A stretch of 64,000 bases of DNA from CBDCBA01 sp965214125 (GTDB lineage Bacteria > Planctomycetota > Phycisphaerae > Tepidisphaerales > Tepidisphaeraceae), in NCBI GenBank assembly GCA_965214125.1, contig CBDCBA010000024.1:1-64000 (forward strand). Reading direction: 5' to 3'. The translations under genes were made by a program, and so were the position numbers. Below the pieces are notes generated by a model. It saw only the letters and a list, made by a program, of their open reading frames with translations, did no database searches and had not been told where the DNA came from. Shown in pieces: positions 17,055-24,492 of the stretch; the stretch's first letter is position 1, and the number at the start of each line of letters is the position of its first letter.

Positions 17055-17059
17055 GGATT

Positions 17060-17250
17060 TACGATTTGTAACTATTCAGAGCCCTGGTTCCACGCTCTGC
17101 GTGGAATCCCAAGGGGACGCTCCGCGTCCGTGTGCCACACTATAGGGGCTGAATTGATAGAGGTACAGGCACGAGACGCAGAGCGTCTTCAGCGCATTCC
17201 ACGCAGAGCGTGGAACGAGGAATGACTCTAAATAGTTACTACGATTTTGG
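17060..17250. repeat. palindromic repeat (CACGCTCTGCGTGG family), copy with extended arms
   Basis: The 311-bp gap between the small membrane gene and ctaG holds GGTTCCACGCTCTGCGTGGA at 17084 and the complement ending at 17220. Here the arms extend outward to TTACGATTTGTAACTATTCAGAG on the left and its imperfect complement (about 17222-17248) on the right. GGTTCCTGAGCCTGTCGAAG follows at about 17304. No gene is seen. Confidence 0.8.
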
Positions 17251-17365
17251 ATTTTGGATTTACAATTGGTTCGTCTGCCATACACGGACCAGCGGCGGTT
17301 GAGCGGTTCCTGAGCCTGTCGAAGGGCCCGTCGAAGCCAAAGCGGGTCAACCCACGGTTTTAGCT

Positions 17366-18304
17366 ATGTATCGCCTTATCACGCTGACAACGATAGCGGC
17401 CCTCGCCCTGCTGCCGACCCATGCGATCCGCGCCCACGACGGCGCCCCCCTTGCCCCGCACGACCTGTGGCGCGCGTGGAATTTCGAGCCGCTGACCCTG
17501 CTCTCGCTCGCCTTGATGGCTGTCGTCTACACCCGCGGCGTGGCAATGCTGTGGCAACGCGCCGGTCGCGGACGGGGGGTGACGGGGCGGCGGGTTGCGG
17601 CGTTTGTCGCTGGTTGGCTAACGCTGGCGGTGGCGCTCGTCTCGCCGCTAGATGCCTTGAGCGGCGTGCTCTTTTCGGCGCACATGGTTCAGCACCTGCT
17701 GCTGATGGTCGTCGCGCCGCCGCTGCTGGTCTACGGGATGCCGCCCTTTGTGGCGGCGTGGGCCGTGCCGCGCTCGCGCCGTCGACCGCTGGCAGGCTGG
17801 TGGCACGGCCAAGTGTGGCTACGCGAAAACTGGCGCTGGATAAGCGCGCCTGCTGCCGTGTGGGCGCTGCACGGCGCATCGCTCTGGCTGTGGCACACGC
17901 CGCGGCTGTATGAATTCGCACTGCGCAACGAACCCGTCCATTTCCTGGAGCACGTCTGCTTCTTTGGCACGGCCCTGCTCTTCTGGTGGACGCTGATCCG
18001 GCGCAGCGGGCGCAGCCGACTCAGCTACGGCGCGGCGGTGCTCTTCGTCTTCACCACCATGCTGCACAGCGGCCTGCTCGGTGCGCTGATCACCTTTGCG
18101 CCGCTTCATTTGTACCCACACTACAGCACCACGAGCGCCTGGGGCTTAACCTACCTGCAAGACCAGCAGCTCGCCGGCATCATCATGTGGTTTCCGGTGG
18201 GGGTGATTTATCTGGCCGTGGTGCTGACGCTGGTCGGGGTTTGGTTTCAAAGCGCGGACCGGCAGGAAGCGCAGATGGAGTATCGAGTTGAGCAACTAAC
18301 GTGA
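17366..18304 (+). CDS. ctaG: CtaG-type (caa3) cytochrome c oxidase assembly protein
   Basis: A 312-residue membrane protein needed to assemble the copper site of caa3-type oxidases. It begins with a signal-like segment (LITLTTIAALALLPTHAI) and an AHDGAPLAPHDLWRAW periplasmic start. Seven or so spans follow, with family histidines in FSAHMVQHLLLM, LWLWHTPRLYEFALRNEPVHFLEH and TTMLHSGLLGALITFAPLHLYPHY. DQQLAGIIMWFPVG near the end is also typical. The position after the oxidase subunits fits the role. It overlaps the following cytochrome gene by one base (TGATG), implying coupled translation. Confidence 0.93.
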   Translation: MYRLITLTTIAALALLPTHAIRAHDGAPLAPHDLWRAWNFEPLTLLSLALMAVVYTRGVAMLWQRAGRGRGVTGRRVAAFVAGWLTLAVALVSPLDALSGVLFSAHMVQHLLLMVVAPPLLVYGMPPFVAAWAVPRSRRRPLAGWWHGQVWLRENWRWISAPAAVWALHGASLWLWHTPRLYEFALRNEPVHFLEHVCFFGTALLFWWTLIRRSGRSRLSYGAAVLFVFTTMLHSGLLGALITFAPLHLYPHYSTTSAWGLTYLQDQQLAGIIMWFPVGVIYLAVVLTLVGVWFQSADRQEAQMEYRVEQLT

Positions 18305-18741
18305 TGGAAAATCTTTTTCAACGCAGAGGGCGCGGAGAGCACAGAGGAAAAGACGGAGCAAGGCAGGCAGCTGTCGCTCTTCTATGCGCGGCTTGGCTGC
18401 TCACCGGCTGCGCATCCATCGTCAATATCATCGTTCCCTCCAGCGAGCTCCAAATTGCGGGCGGCGACCCCGACCGCGGCCTCGTGCTGATCCAGGAGTA
18501 TGGCTGCCAAAGCTGCCACGCCATCCCCGGTCTTCAGGGGCGCCCGGCCTGGGTGGGGCCGCCGCTGGAAATGTGGAGCGAGCGGCTCTACATTGCGGGC
18601 AACTTGACGAACACGCCGGAAAATCTGATTTACTGGCTCCAGTTCCCGCAGGAAGTGGAACCGGGGACGGCCATGCCCAACCAGGGCGTGACGGAAGAGG
18701 ATGCGCGCCACATCAGTGCGTATTTGTATACGTTGCGGTAA
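18304..18741 (+). CDS. lipoprotein c-type cytochrome
   Basis: A 145-residue exported monohaem cytochrome c, probably an electron donor or accessory for the oxidase. The signal peptide core AAVALLCAAWLLTGC ends with a lipobox. CQSCHAIPG is the haem attachment site and TAMPNQGVTEEDARHISAYL supplies the axial Met and the last helix. The start ATG overlaps the ctaG stop. The charged n-region (FQRRGRGEHRGKDGARQ) is encoded by a common CGCAGAGGGCGCGGAG-type repeat, so its length is unusual. Gly-Pro-Pro-Leu near the middle matches the loop seen in subunit II-fused cytochromes. Confidence 0.9.
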   Translation: MENLFQRRGRGEHRGKDGARQAAVALLCAAWLLTGCASIVNIIVPSSELQIAGGDPDRGLVLIQEYGCQSCHAIPGLQGRPAWVGPPLEMWSERLYIAGNLTNTPENLIYWLQFPQEVEPGTAMPNQGVTEEDARHISAYLYTLR

Positions 18742-18851
18742 CAGGAACTTTACCAAATTAACGCAAAGGCGCAGAGACGCAAGGGGGAACTCTTGTCAGC
18801 CACCACAGTTGAACAATAGACATTATACCGATTTATGAGGAAGGCGATGAT

Positions 18852-18968
18852 CGGCGACGAATGAATTCGCCGCCTGGTATGCAAAGTGCGCTGAAGCGCA
18901 CTGGTGTCGGCACAGCGAACGCGCTTTAGCGCGTTTTGCAAAATAGGCAGGCAATTCATTGCCTGCCG
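18852..18968. repeat. hairpin-rich repeat element, copy 2 (inverted)
   Basis: This is the reverse complement of the core of the element at 2483-2661: CGACGAATGAATTCGCCGCC, GTGCGCTGAAGCGCAC, CGCGCTTTAGCGCG and GGCAATTCATTGCC occur in matching order. The rest of the 378-bp gap (18742-19119) has CGCAAAGGCGCAGAGACGC at about 18761 and CTCCGCGCCTCCGCGTTAA at 19091, arms of another common repeat. No gene is seen. Confidence 0.85.
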
Positions 18969-19119
18969 GTTGCCGGTAACGAGCCAATTCGACTTTCTCC
19001 AGGCTCTTGAATCAAATCGATGTAACATCTATTGAATAACCCTCCCGAAAACAACGATTCGACCCTGTAACCCAACTGACGAAACAATCCCTCCGCGCCT
19101 CCGCGTTAAATTTCTTACC

Positions 19120-19617
19120 ATGACCAGACGACACCGCATCATCCTCACCCTCGGCATCGTTGCCACGATTGCGGGGGCGATTGCCATTCAGTTTATCCCC
19201 GTCAAGCTCAACTACAACGACCAGCCGATCGTGCGCGAGCCAAACTGGGACAGCGAGACGACGCGCCAGCTCGCGAAGCGCGCCTGCTTCGACTGCCACG
19301 CTTACGAGATGGAGTGGCCCTGGTACAGCGAGATTGCCCCCATTTCGTGGGTGCTCCAGCACAGCGTCACCAACGGGCTGGACGCCATGAACTATTCGGA
19401 TTGGGAAGATGTGGAGTTGGACTACCTAATCGAGCTCGTCACCAAGGAGCAGATGCCGCCGGGCTACTACCTGATTCTGCACCCGGAGGCACGCCTCAGC
19501 AGCGTGGAGGAGAGCCAGCTCATTTACGGGATGATCGAGACGGTGGAGAGGACGAATGCCGAAGCTGGGGAAAGCACGGGCGAAATCACGGGAGAAATCA
19601 CCCACCAGCACGAGTAG
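19120..19617 (+). CDS. haem-binding domain-containing protein (Haem_bd)
   Basis: A 165-residue exported or membrane-anchored protein with an N-terminal hydrophobic segment (IILTLGIVATIAGAIAIQFI). The haem site CFDCH sits in RACFDCHAYEMEWPWYSEIAPISW, the signature of the haem-binding domain (PF14376). LYLIELV-like helices and KEQMPPGYYLILHPEARLS follow, again characteristic, with Met before Pro-Pro as a possible axial ligand. The C-terminus has an EITGEIT duplication and ends THQHE. It is probably a periplasmic redox protein. Its place after the cytochrome c gene suggests it works with the terminal oxidase. Confidence 0.88.
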   Translation: MTRRHRIILTLGIVATIAGAIAIQFIPVKLNYNDQPIVREPNWDSETTRQLAKRACFDCHAYEMEWPWYSEIAPISWVLQHSVTNGLDAMNYSDWEDVELDYLIELVTKEQMPPGYYLILHPEARLSSVEESQLIYGMIETVERTNAEAGESTGEITGEITHQHE

Positions 19618-19790
19618 CCAGGGGTAAATTGTCAGCAAATTGCCAACTTGCCGGGGCCAAACATCTGATAGGATAAGCGGGATCGCGCTTTTTTACAGCC
19701 AGCACAAAGCGCACCCCCTGCTGACTCAACGACGCCTACATTCTTGCAGCAGCCAGCGCAGCGTGCTGGGGAATGAGTTGAATAAATCCA

Positions 19791-20132
19791 ATGAACGCTA
19801 TCATGCAGTGGCTGTCGACCGTGCCGGCGGCGTCCGCCGTGATCACCCTGCTGGCCGTCTTGACGGGCGCGCTGGTCACGTGGCTCGTCGTGCGGCGTTA
19901 CTATGAGCAACCCGCCCGCGAATTGAAAGAGGAGGCGCAAAATTTGCGCACCTTTAACGAAAACGTCTTCAAGGCGCTCGCCGAAGCGGGCTACATCGAG
20001 TTTGAGCTGGAGAGCGGCGGCGCCATGAAGCCCGTCTTCACCGCGGACCACGGTCGCTTTCAGATTGGCAGCGGCACCAATGGCGCGGATGCGCAAACGG
20101 TAGATAATCAAACGAGTGGCGTCGATGGATAA
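19791..20132 (+). CDS. small single-span membrane protein, hypothetical
   Basis: A 113-residue protein with one N-terminal span (AVITLLAVLTGALVTWLVV) followed by a basic turn (RRYYEQPARELKEEAQNLR) and a soluble domain of about 70 residues ending in a Gly/Asn/Thr-rich tail. I do not recognise the family. The topology, anchor then a charged helical segment, resembles small envelope proteins. It is flanked by gaps with repeats and no obvious operon partner. Codon composition matches its neighbours, so it is probably a real gene. Confidence 0.6.
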   Translation: MNAIMQWLSTVPAASAVITLLAVLTGALVTWLVVRRYYEQPARELKEEAQNLRTFNENVFKALAEAGYIEFELESGGAMKPVFTADHGRFQIGSGTNGADAQTVDNQTSGVDG

Positions 20133-20313
20133 GCGCCGCAAGAATCGTAGGCGCTGCTTTCAGCTGCGCAAGCATGACCTACCCCGTCGGTTTCAAGCGT
20201 AACGACGGGTAAGTCTGGCTCGTGCGGTTGAAAACCGCACCTACTGCCTTAAACCATCATAATTTGCGTAACGGTGTACTAGACGATCACGCTTCGACCT
20301 CACCGCCGCGCGT

Positions 20314-21171
20314 TCACACCCACGCCTCGCGGTAATCCTCCACGTACTGCCGCAGCCCAATCGGCTCTCGACCGAGCGCCCGCGCCACATCGAGCGTAAT
20401 TTCGGCTGCCCCGCCAAAGCGCGTAATGCCGTAGATGATCACCATGAAGGCGGCGAAGGGCAAGGGCGTGCCGCGCCGCCACATCGTCCACACAAAGCGT
20501 GGAATCGACGGCTTGGGGTAGACGATCTCGCGCCCCAGCACCTCGCTCAAGACGCGCGCCACCTCGTAATAATCCACAGCTTGGCTACCCGTTAGCGTGT
20601 AGATACGCTGCGCCTGCGACGGGTCGGCCAGCGCCTGCGCGCCCACGGCGCCAATGTCGCGCACGTCGATCATGGCGACGCGCCCGTTGCCCGCCGGCAC
20701 GAGCACTTCGTCGTAGTCGCGGATGTCGCGCTGGTGTTGGGTATCGAGATTTTGCATGAAGAAGCCCGCGCGCAAAAACGTGTGCGGCACGCCGGATGCA
20801 GCAATGTGCTGCTCCGTTTTATAGTGCGGAATCAGCCGATTGTTCTCGACCCCCTGCACGGAAAGGTAGACAATCTGCTCCACGCCTGCCGCCCTGGCCG
20901 CATCCACAAAGTCGTTGAGCGCATTGGCCCCTGCCGTCGGTGGCCGCATGAGGAAGACGCGCTGGACGCCCTTCAGCGCCGCTCGAATAGTGCTCGGTTT
21001 GCCGAAGTCAAAGGCCACCCACTCGACGGCGTCATCCGCCAGCTGCTCGGTAGATGGCTCGCGCGTCGTCGCCCGCAGGTGATGCTGGCTGTTGGCCTGC
21101 TCGCTGCGCAGCGAGTCGAGGACGGCAGCGCCGACGTTACCGGTCGCGCCGGTGATGAGAATCGTTGCCAT
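20314..21171 (-). CDS. NmrA-like NAD(P)H-binding oxidoreductase
   Basis: A 285-residue atypical short-chain dehydrogenase of the NmrA/QorB/azoreductase-like type. The N-terminal ILITGATGNVGAAVLDSL is the dinucleotide motif. RVFLMRPPTAGANAL, QIVYLSVQGVENNRLIPHYKTEQHI and TFLRAGFFMQNL follow in the order usual for this family, with MIDVRDIGAVGAQAL in the C-terminal half. The helix that normally carries YxxxK has HYKTEQ. Likely substrates are quinones or sugar-nucleotide-like ligands, or it may be a redox sensor. It is the first of three related genes in this region, all on the minus strand. Confidence 0.88.
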   Translation of the reverse strand: MATILITGATGNVGAAVLDSLRSEQANSQHHLRATTREPSTEQLADDAVEWVAFDFGKPSTIRAALKGVQRVFLMRPPTAGANALNDFVDAARAAGVEQIVYLSVQGVENNRLIPHYKTEQHIAASGVPHTFLRAGFFMQNLDTQHQRDIRDYDEVLVPAGNGRVAMIDVRDIGAVGAQALADPSQAQRIYTLTGSQAVDYYEVARVLSEVLGREIVYPKPSIPRFVWTMWRRGTPLPFAAFMVIIYGITRFGGAAEITLDVARALGREPIGLRQYVEDYREAWV

Positions 21172-21184
21172 TTATTTTTCCAAA

Positions 21185-21238
21185 GCTGCGCAATTTTGTA
21201 CGGGCACGCCATGGCGTGCCCGTACAAAATTGCGCAGC
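21185..21238. repeat. 54-bp perfect palindrome
   Basis: The sequence from GCTGCGCAATTTTGTACGGG to its mirror complement is a perfect palindrome centred on CCATGG. It lies between the truncated permease and the NmrA-like gene, both on the minus strand. The central GTACGGGCACGCC-TGGCGTGCCCGTAC recurs at 25156-25183. It could serve as a terminator in either direction. Confidence 0.88.
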
Positions 21239-21247
21239 CTACGTTAA

Positions 21248-21901
21248 CTAAGCGCTCCGCCGATAGCGATTGACCGCCAACGGGAAGAAGACCACCAGCA
21301 GCCCCACAATCCACATCAGCGACCAGAGCAGCGGCGTCGACAAGTCGCCGCTGGGCAGCACCGCGCCGCCCTGCATCAGCCCGCGCACGGCGTTGACGGT
21401 GTGCGTGATGGGGTTGACGCTGGCAAAAACGCGCAGCGCCGCCGGCATGTTGTCCGTTGGCACAAAGGCCGAGCTGACAAAGATCAGCGGGAAAATCCAC
21501 ACCTGGGTTGCCACCTGCGCCGTCTCCGAATCGCGCACGGCGAGGCCAATCGTGGCCGAAATCCACGAGAAGGCCAATCCAAAAAAGACGGTCAGCGCCA
21601 GCGCGCCGAGGAAGGGCAGCAGCCCGTTGTTAAAGCGAAAGCCAATCAAGAAGCCCACGCCCGTCATCAGCAGCACGACGAAGATGTTGCGCACGGTGTC
21701 CGCAATCGTGCGCCCGGCCAGCACGGCGTAGCGCGCCATCGGCAGCGAGCGAAAGCGATCCACCAGCCCCTTGGACAAATCCTCGGCCAGGCCGACGCCC
21801 GTATTGGTCGCCCCAAAGAGCACCGTCTGCACGAGCACGCCCGGCAGCAGGTAATCGATGTAGCTGATGTTCTCCGGCAGGCCGCCCAGCGCAATCGCGC
21901 C
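21248..21901 (-). pseudogene. DrrB-type ABC-2 permease, N-terminus missing
   Basis: The frame gives an intact C-terminal part of a daunorubicin-resistance type ABC-2 permease: GAIALGGLPENISYIDYLLP, LVQTVLFGATNTGVGLAEDL, KGLVDRFRSLPMARYAVLAGR, WIFPLIFVSSAFVPTDNMP, and the closing helix with LAVNRYRRSA. About 60 residues that normally precede FGGAI are absent. Upstream of about 21902 the frame reads unrelated sequence to a stop, with no start giving the first span. No ATPase partner lies nearby. An internal start at 21838 is possible but would lack conserved sequence, so the gene is probably broken. Confidence 0.75.
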
Positions 21902-22025
21902 GCTTGGTTGTCCATGATTGGCGATTTCTAAAGTGTTCCGCGTTTGCGCTCGGCGATTTTGGCCGGTAATCCATCGCTCGTGTAGTTGTTCCCTTCACGA
22001 CGTGGGATGAGCATTTTCACATAAA

Positions 22026-22049
22026 CAGCCCCAGTTTATGCTGGGGCTG
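22026..22049. terminator. strong hairpin CAGCCCCAG / CTGGGGCTG
   Basis: A perfect 9-bp GC-rich stem with a 6-nt loop (TTTATG) in the 354-bp gap between the broken permease and the quinone oxidoreductase gene. There is no long T run on either side, so rho-independent action is uncertain. Also in this gap is a 28-codon minus-strand frame (21928-22014, starting MLIPRREGNNYTSDG) that I cannot judge to be a gene. Confidence 0.55.
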
Positions 22050-22079
22050 CACCGTTGTCGTTTCTGTTAAATGTCGTTT

Positions 22080-22182
22080 GTATCTTCTCAATATTTTGGG
22101 GTAAATCGTGCGATCTGCTGAGCGTTCTCAGAGGTAGTGAGCTTGCAGAAATCAACTTTCCCCCCATTTATTGAGAAGATAC
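22080..22182. mobile_element. 103-bp MITE-like element with 14-bp terminal inverted repeats
   Basis: The element starts GTATCTTCTCAATA (22080-22093) and ends with the exact complement TATTGAGAAGATAC (22169-22182). Pairing continues imperfectly inward through TTTTGGGG/CCCCCATT. It is flanked exactly by two identical 24-nt direct copies, 22056-22079 and 22183-22206, beginning TGTCGTTTCTGTTAAATG. Outside the right copy the flank continues as a degenerate 16-nt tandem repeat (CTGTCAAA units). A small hairpin (CTGAG-CGTT-CTCAG) lies in the middle. There is no coding capacity, so it would be non-autonomous. Confidence 0.75.
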
Positions 22183-22255
22183 TGTCGTTTCTGTTAAATG
22201 TCGTTTCTGTCAAATATCATCGCTGTCAAAGATTCTAAACAAAGTTGGTAAAAAT

Positions 22256-23221
22256 TTAAGCAACTTCCACAACAATTTTGCCGTAGGTCGCGTCGCCGCC
22301 CTGCTCGAAGTGGGCGTGGGCCTTGCTGAGCTGATCGAGCGGAAAGGTCTTGTCGATCACCGAGCGCAGCTGGCCGCGATCAAAGAGCGGGGCCATGCGT
22401 TCAAGCTTGGCGCGCGCTTCTTCGAGGTGGGTAAAGTGGATGGTGATGTTGTTGCGCATCGCCATCATCAGATCGCCCTCGCCCAAGCCCGCCACGACGA
22501 CGACTTGCCCATTGTGGCGCACGGCGGGCAAGCTTTTCGCCGCCTGCCCACCCGCCGCGTCGAGCACTACATCCACGCCCCGGCCGTTCGTGCCCTGCTT
22601 TACGATGTCGATAAAATCCCCCGTGCGGTAGTCGATCACGTGATCCGCACCCAGCGAGCGCACGAGGTCGGCATCGTAGCCGCCGCACGTCGCGAAGACG
22701 AGCGCGCCCGCAGCTTTGGCGATCTGCACGGCGTAGCTGCCGACGCCGCCCGCCGCGCCGTGGATCAGCACCGAATCACCCAGCCGCAGATCGGCCTCGG
22801 TGATCAGCCCGGCCCACGCCGTGCCGCCCGCCACGGGAACCGCCGCCGCTTCGGCAAACGAAAGCGACCGCGGCTTGCGCGCCACGCGATCCGCAGATTG
22901 CACGTCGTACTCAGCGTTGCCGCCGCCGCGCATCGAGCCAGCCGCCATCAGGTCGATGGCGTAGTAGACTTCGTCGCCGGGCTGGAAGTTCCCCACGCCC
23001 GGCCCCACTTCCTCGATCACGCCGCTCACGTCGAGGCCGAGAATCACGGGGGCGGACATCATGCCACCAAACATGCCGCTGCGCACGCCCGCATCGGCGT
23101 TGTTGATCGAGCTGGCGTGTACCTTGACCAACACCTCGTTCGGCCCCGGCGACGGCGTCTCCACCTCGCGCATCTCAAAGACATCCGGCCCGCCAAATTG
23201 GGGGACAACCATTGCTTTCAT
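22256..23221 (-). CDS. NADP-dependent quinone oxidoreductase-like protein (MDR, zinc-free)
   Basis: A 321-residue medium-chain dehydrogenase/reductase. It begins MKAMVVPQFGGPDVFEMREV, the usual first strand. VKVHASSINNADAGVRSGM, LGLDVSGVIEEVGPGVGNFQPGDEVY and VPVAGGTAWAGL are family landmarks. HGAAGGVGSYAVQIAKAAGA is the nucleotide-binding loop. The Cys/His/Glu set of zinc-dependent alcohol dehydrogenases is missing, which points to a quinone or enone reductase. AAGGAG sits 6 bp before the start. It lies in a run of minus-strand reductase genes, compatible with a stress-related regulon. Confidence 0.92.
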   Translation of the reverse strand: MKAMVVPQFGGPDVFEMREVETPSPGPNEVLVKVHASSINNADAGVRSGMFGGMMSAPVILGLDVSGVIEEVGPGVGNFQPGDEVYYAIDLMAAGSMRGGGNAEYDVQSADRVARKPRSLSFAEAAAVPVAGGTAWAGLITEADLRLGDSVLIHGAAGGVGSYAVQIAKAAGALVFATCGGYDADLVRSLGADHVIDYRTGDFIDIVKQGTNGRGVDVVLDAAGGQAAKSLPAVRHNGQVVVVAGLGEGDLMMAMRNNITIHFTHLEEARAKLERMAPLFDRGQLRSVIDKTFPLDQLSKAHAHFEQGGDATYGKIVVEVA

Positions 23222-23339
23222 AGAAACTCCTTTTGAAGATTAGTAATTGGTAGATGGCAATTAGTAATGGGCCGTCTCGTACTCGGCACGATTGGGTAAC
23301 CAACAATTCCAATGACGAATGACCAGTTACCAACAGCCA

Positions 23340-24017
23340 TCAGTCGCTAATCGCTGGCATCTCGTGTACGTACCGATCATTCTTCGCCAGCTTGAGCATA
23401 AAATCCGCCACGTTGCCGCGCGCGGCCTGCGTGCCCGTATCCACGCCCACCCAGCCGACGCGGTAGTCGCCCGTCTTCGGGCCTTCCGTCAGCCGCGGGC
23501 CGCGCACGACGGTCCACTCCAGGTTGGGGTGCGCTTCCAGCAGCTTGACATGTGCCTTGGCGTCCTCGATCACATCCTTCTGAAAATTGTTGAGGAGGAA
23601 GCGGAAGAGGTGGTCGATCAGCTTGGGCTTGTCCTGCGGCGCGGGAACGCCCGCCCCGGAGAGGCTGATCAGCCGCTGAACGCCGTGCTGCCCCATGGCG
23701 CTGACCACGTGGCCGGTGGCGACCGTCTGCACGTTGGGCGGCGAGCCCTTGGCGTGGCCCAGCGCGCTGAGGACGGCGTCGACGGGCTGGCCGTTGGCCA
23801 CGTTATCACCTTGAATCGCGCGCTCGACATCCTCCTTCTTCATGGCATCGCCCTGGACGACGTGCAGCCGCTCGTGGTTGGCGTGGGCCGCATCGAGCTG
23901 ATTGGACAATTTTTCCGGACTGCGCACAAAGGCGACGACCTCGTGGCCTTCATCCAGCGCCTGCTGCACCAGCGGAATGCCGGTGCGCCCCGATGCGCCA
24001 AAAATGGCAAGTTTCAT
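23340..24017 (-). CDS. NAD(P)H-binding (SDR, BLVRB/NmrA-like) protein
   Basis: A 225-residue Rossmann-fold protein. The first strand and loop are MKLAIFGASGRTGIPLVQQAL, followed by VVAFVRSPEKL. GDAMKKEDVERAI and DAVLSALGHAKG mark the next turns, and RLISLSGAGVPAP contains the serine seen in biliverdin reductase B-like enzymes. VVRGPRLTEGPKTGDYRVG and ISRGDVADF-like sequence (AARGNVADFMLKLAKND) close the fold. The catalytic YxxxK is absent, as is common in this family. Flavin or quinone reduction is the likely reaction. The next upstream gene is a DsbA-family protein on the same strand. Confidence 0.88.
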   Translation of the reverse strand: MKLAIFGASGRTGIPLVQQALDEGHEVVAFVRSPEKLSNQLDAAHANHERLHVVQGDAMKKEDVERAIQGDNVANGQPVDAVLSALGHAKGSPPNVQTVATGHVVSAMGQHGVQRLISLSGAGVPAPQDKPKLIDHLFRFLLNNFQKDVIEDAKAHVKLLEAHPNLEWTVVRGPRLTEGPKTGDYRVGWVGVDTGTQAARGNVADFMLKLAKNDRYVHEMPAISD

Positions 24018-24132
24018 GGGTTATCTCTTTCGTTTTTCTATTTGATCGCGGTGTAATTTTCAATAATAATCACGTAGAAGGTGGGCAGTCTGTCATGCTC
24101 GCAAACGCGCAATAGCGTTAAGTTAAGGATTA

Positions 24133-24231
24133 CTCGTTCCACGCTCTGCGTGGAATGCTCTACCGGACGCTCCGCGTCCCCTCTGGACGCAGAGCGTCCA
24201 GGCTGGATTCCCACGCTCCGCGTGGGAACCA
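24133..24231. repeat. palindromic repeat (CACGCTCTGCGTGG family), copy D
   Basis: This lies in the 475-bp gap 24018-24492. CGTTCCACGCTCTGCGTGGA is followed by GGACGCTCCGCGTCC, GGACGCAGAGCGTCC and CCCACGCTCCGCGTGGGAAC, almost the same arrangement as at 16425-16515. A second inverted pair with ACGTCCCCGGCACGCG and CGCGTGCCGGGGACG is at about 24279-24344, and a GGATTCCCG repeat lies near 24420. No gene is seen. Confidence 0.8.
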
Positions 24232-24492
24232 GCTTGCTTAACTTAAGGCCAATCCAGAAAATTAAATGTACCACCTCCACGTCCCCGGCACGCGCCGAAA
24301 GCGACGAGAAGGGCGAAAACGCGTGTGGCGCGTGCCGGGGACGCTACCACGCGGTATATTTATTTTCTTGGAATAGCCTAACGCCATTGCGCAAACGCGG
24401 GCAGCCAGACGCGACCAACAGATGGATTCCCGTTCTCACGCGAATGACAAATTTTGAGCCCTCCGCTGACCTCTGTTTCGACGCGCTTCGCG

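Noticed and set aside
22056..22206. Possible two-repeat CRISPR with one 103-bp spacer
   Set aside because: Only two direct repeats exist, the insert has perfect terminal inverted repeats, and no cas genes are present.
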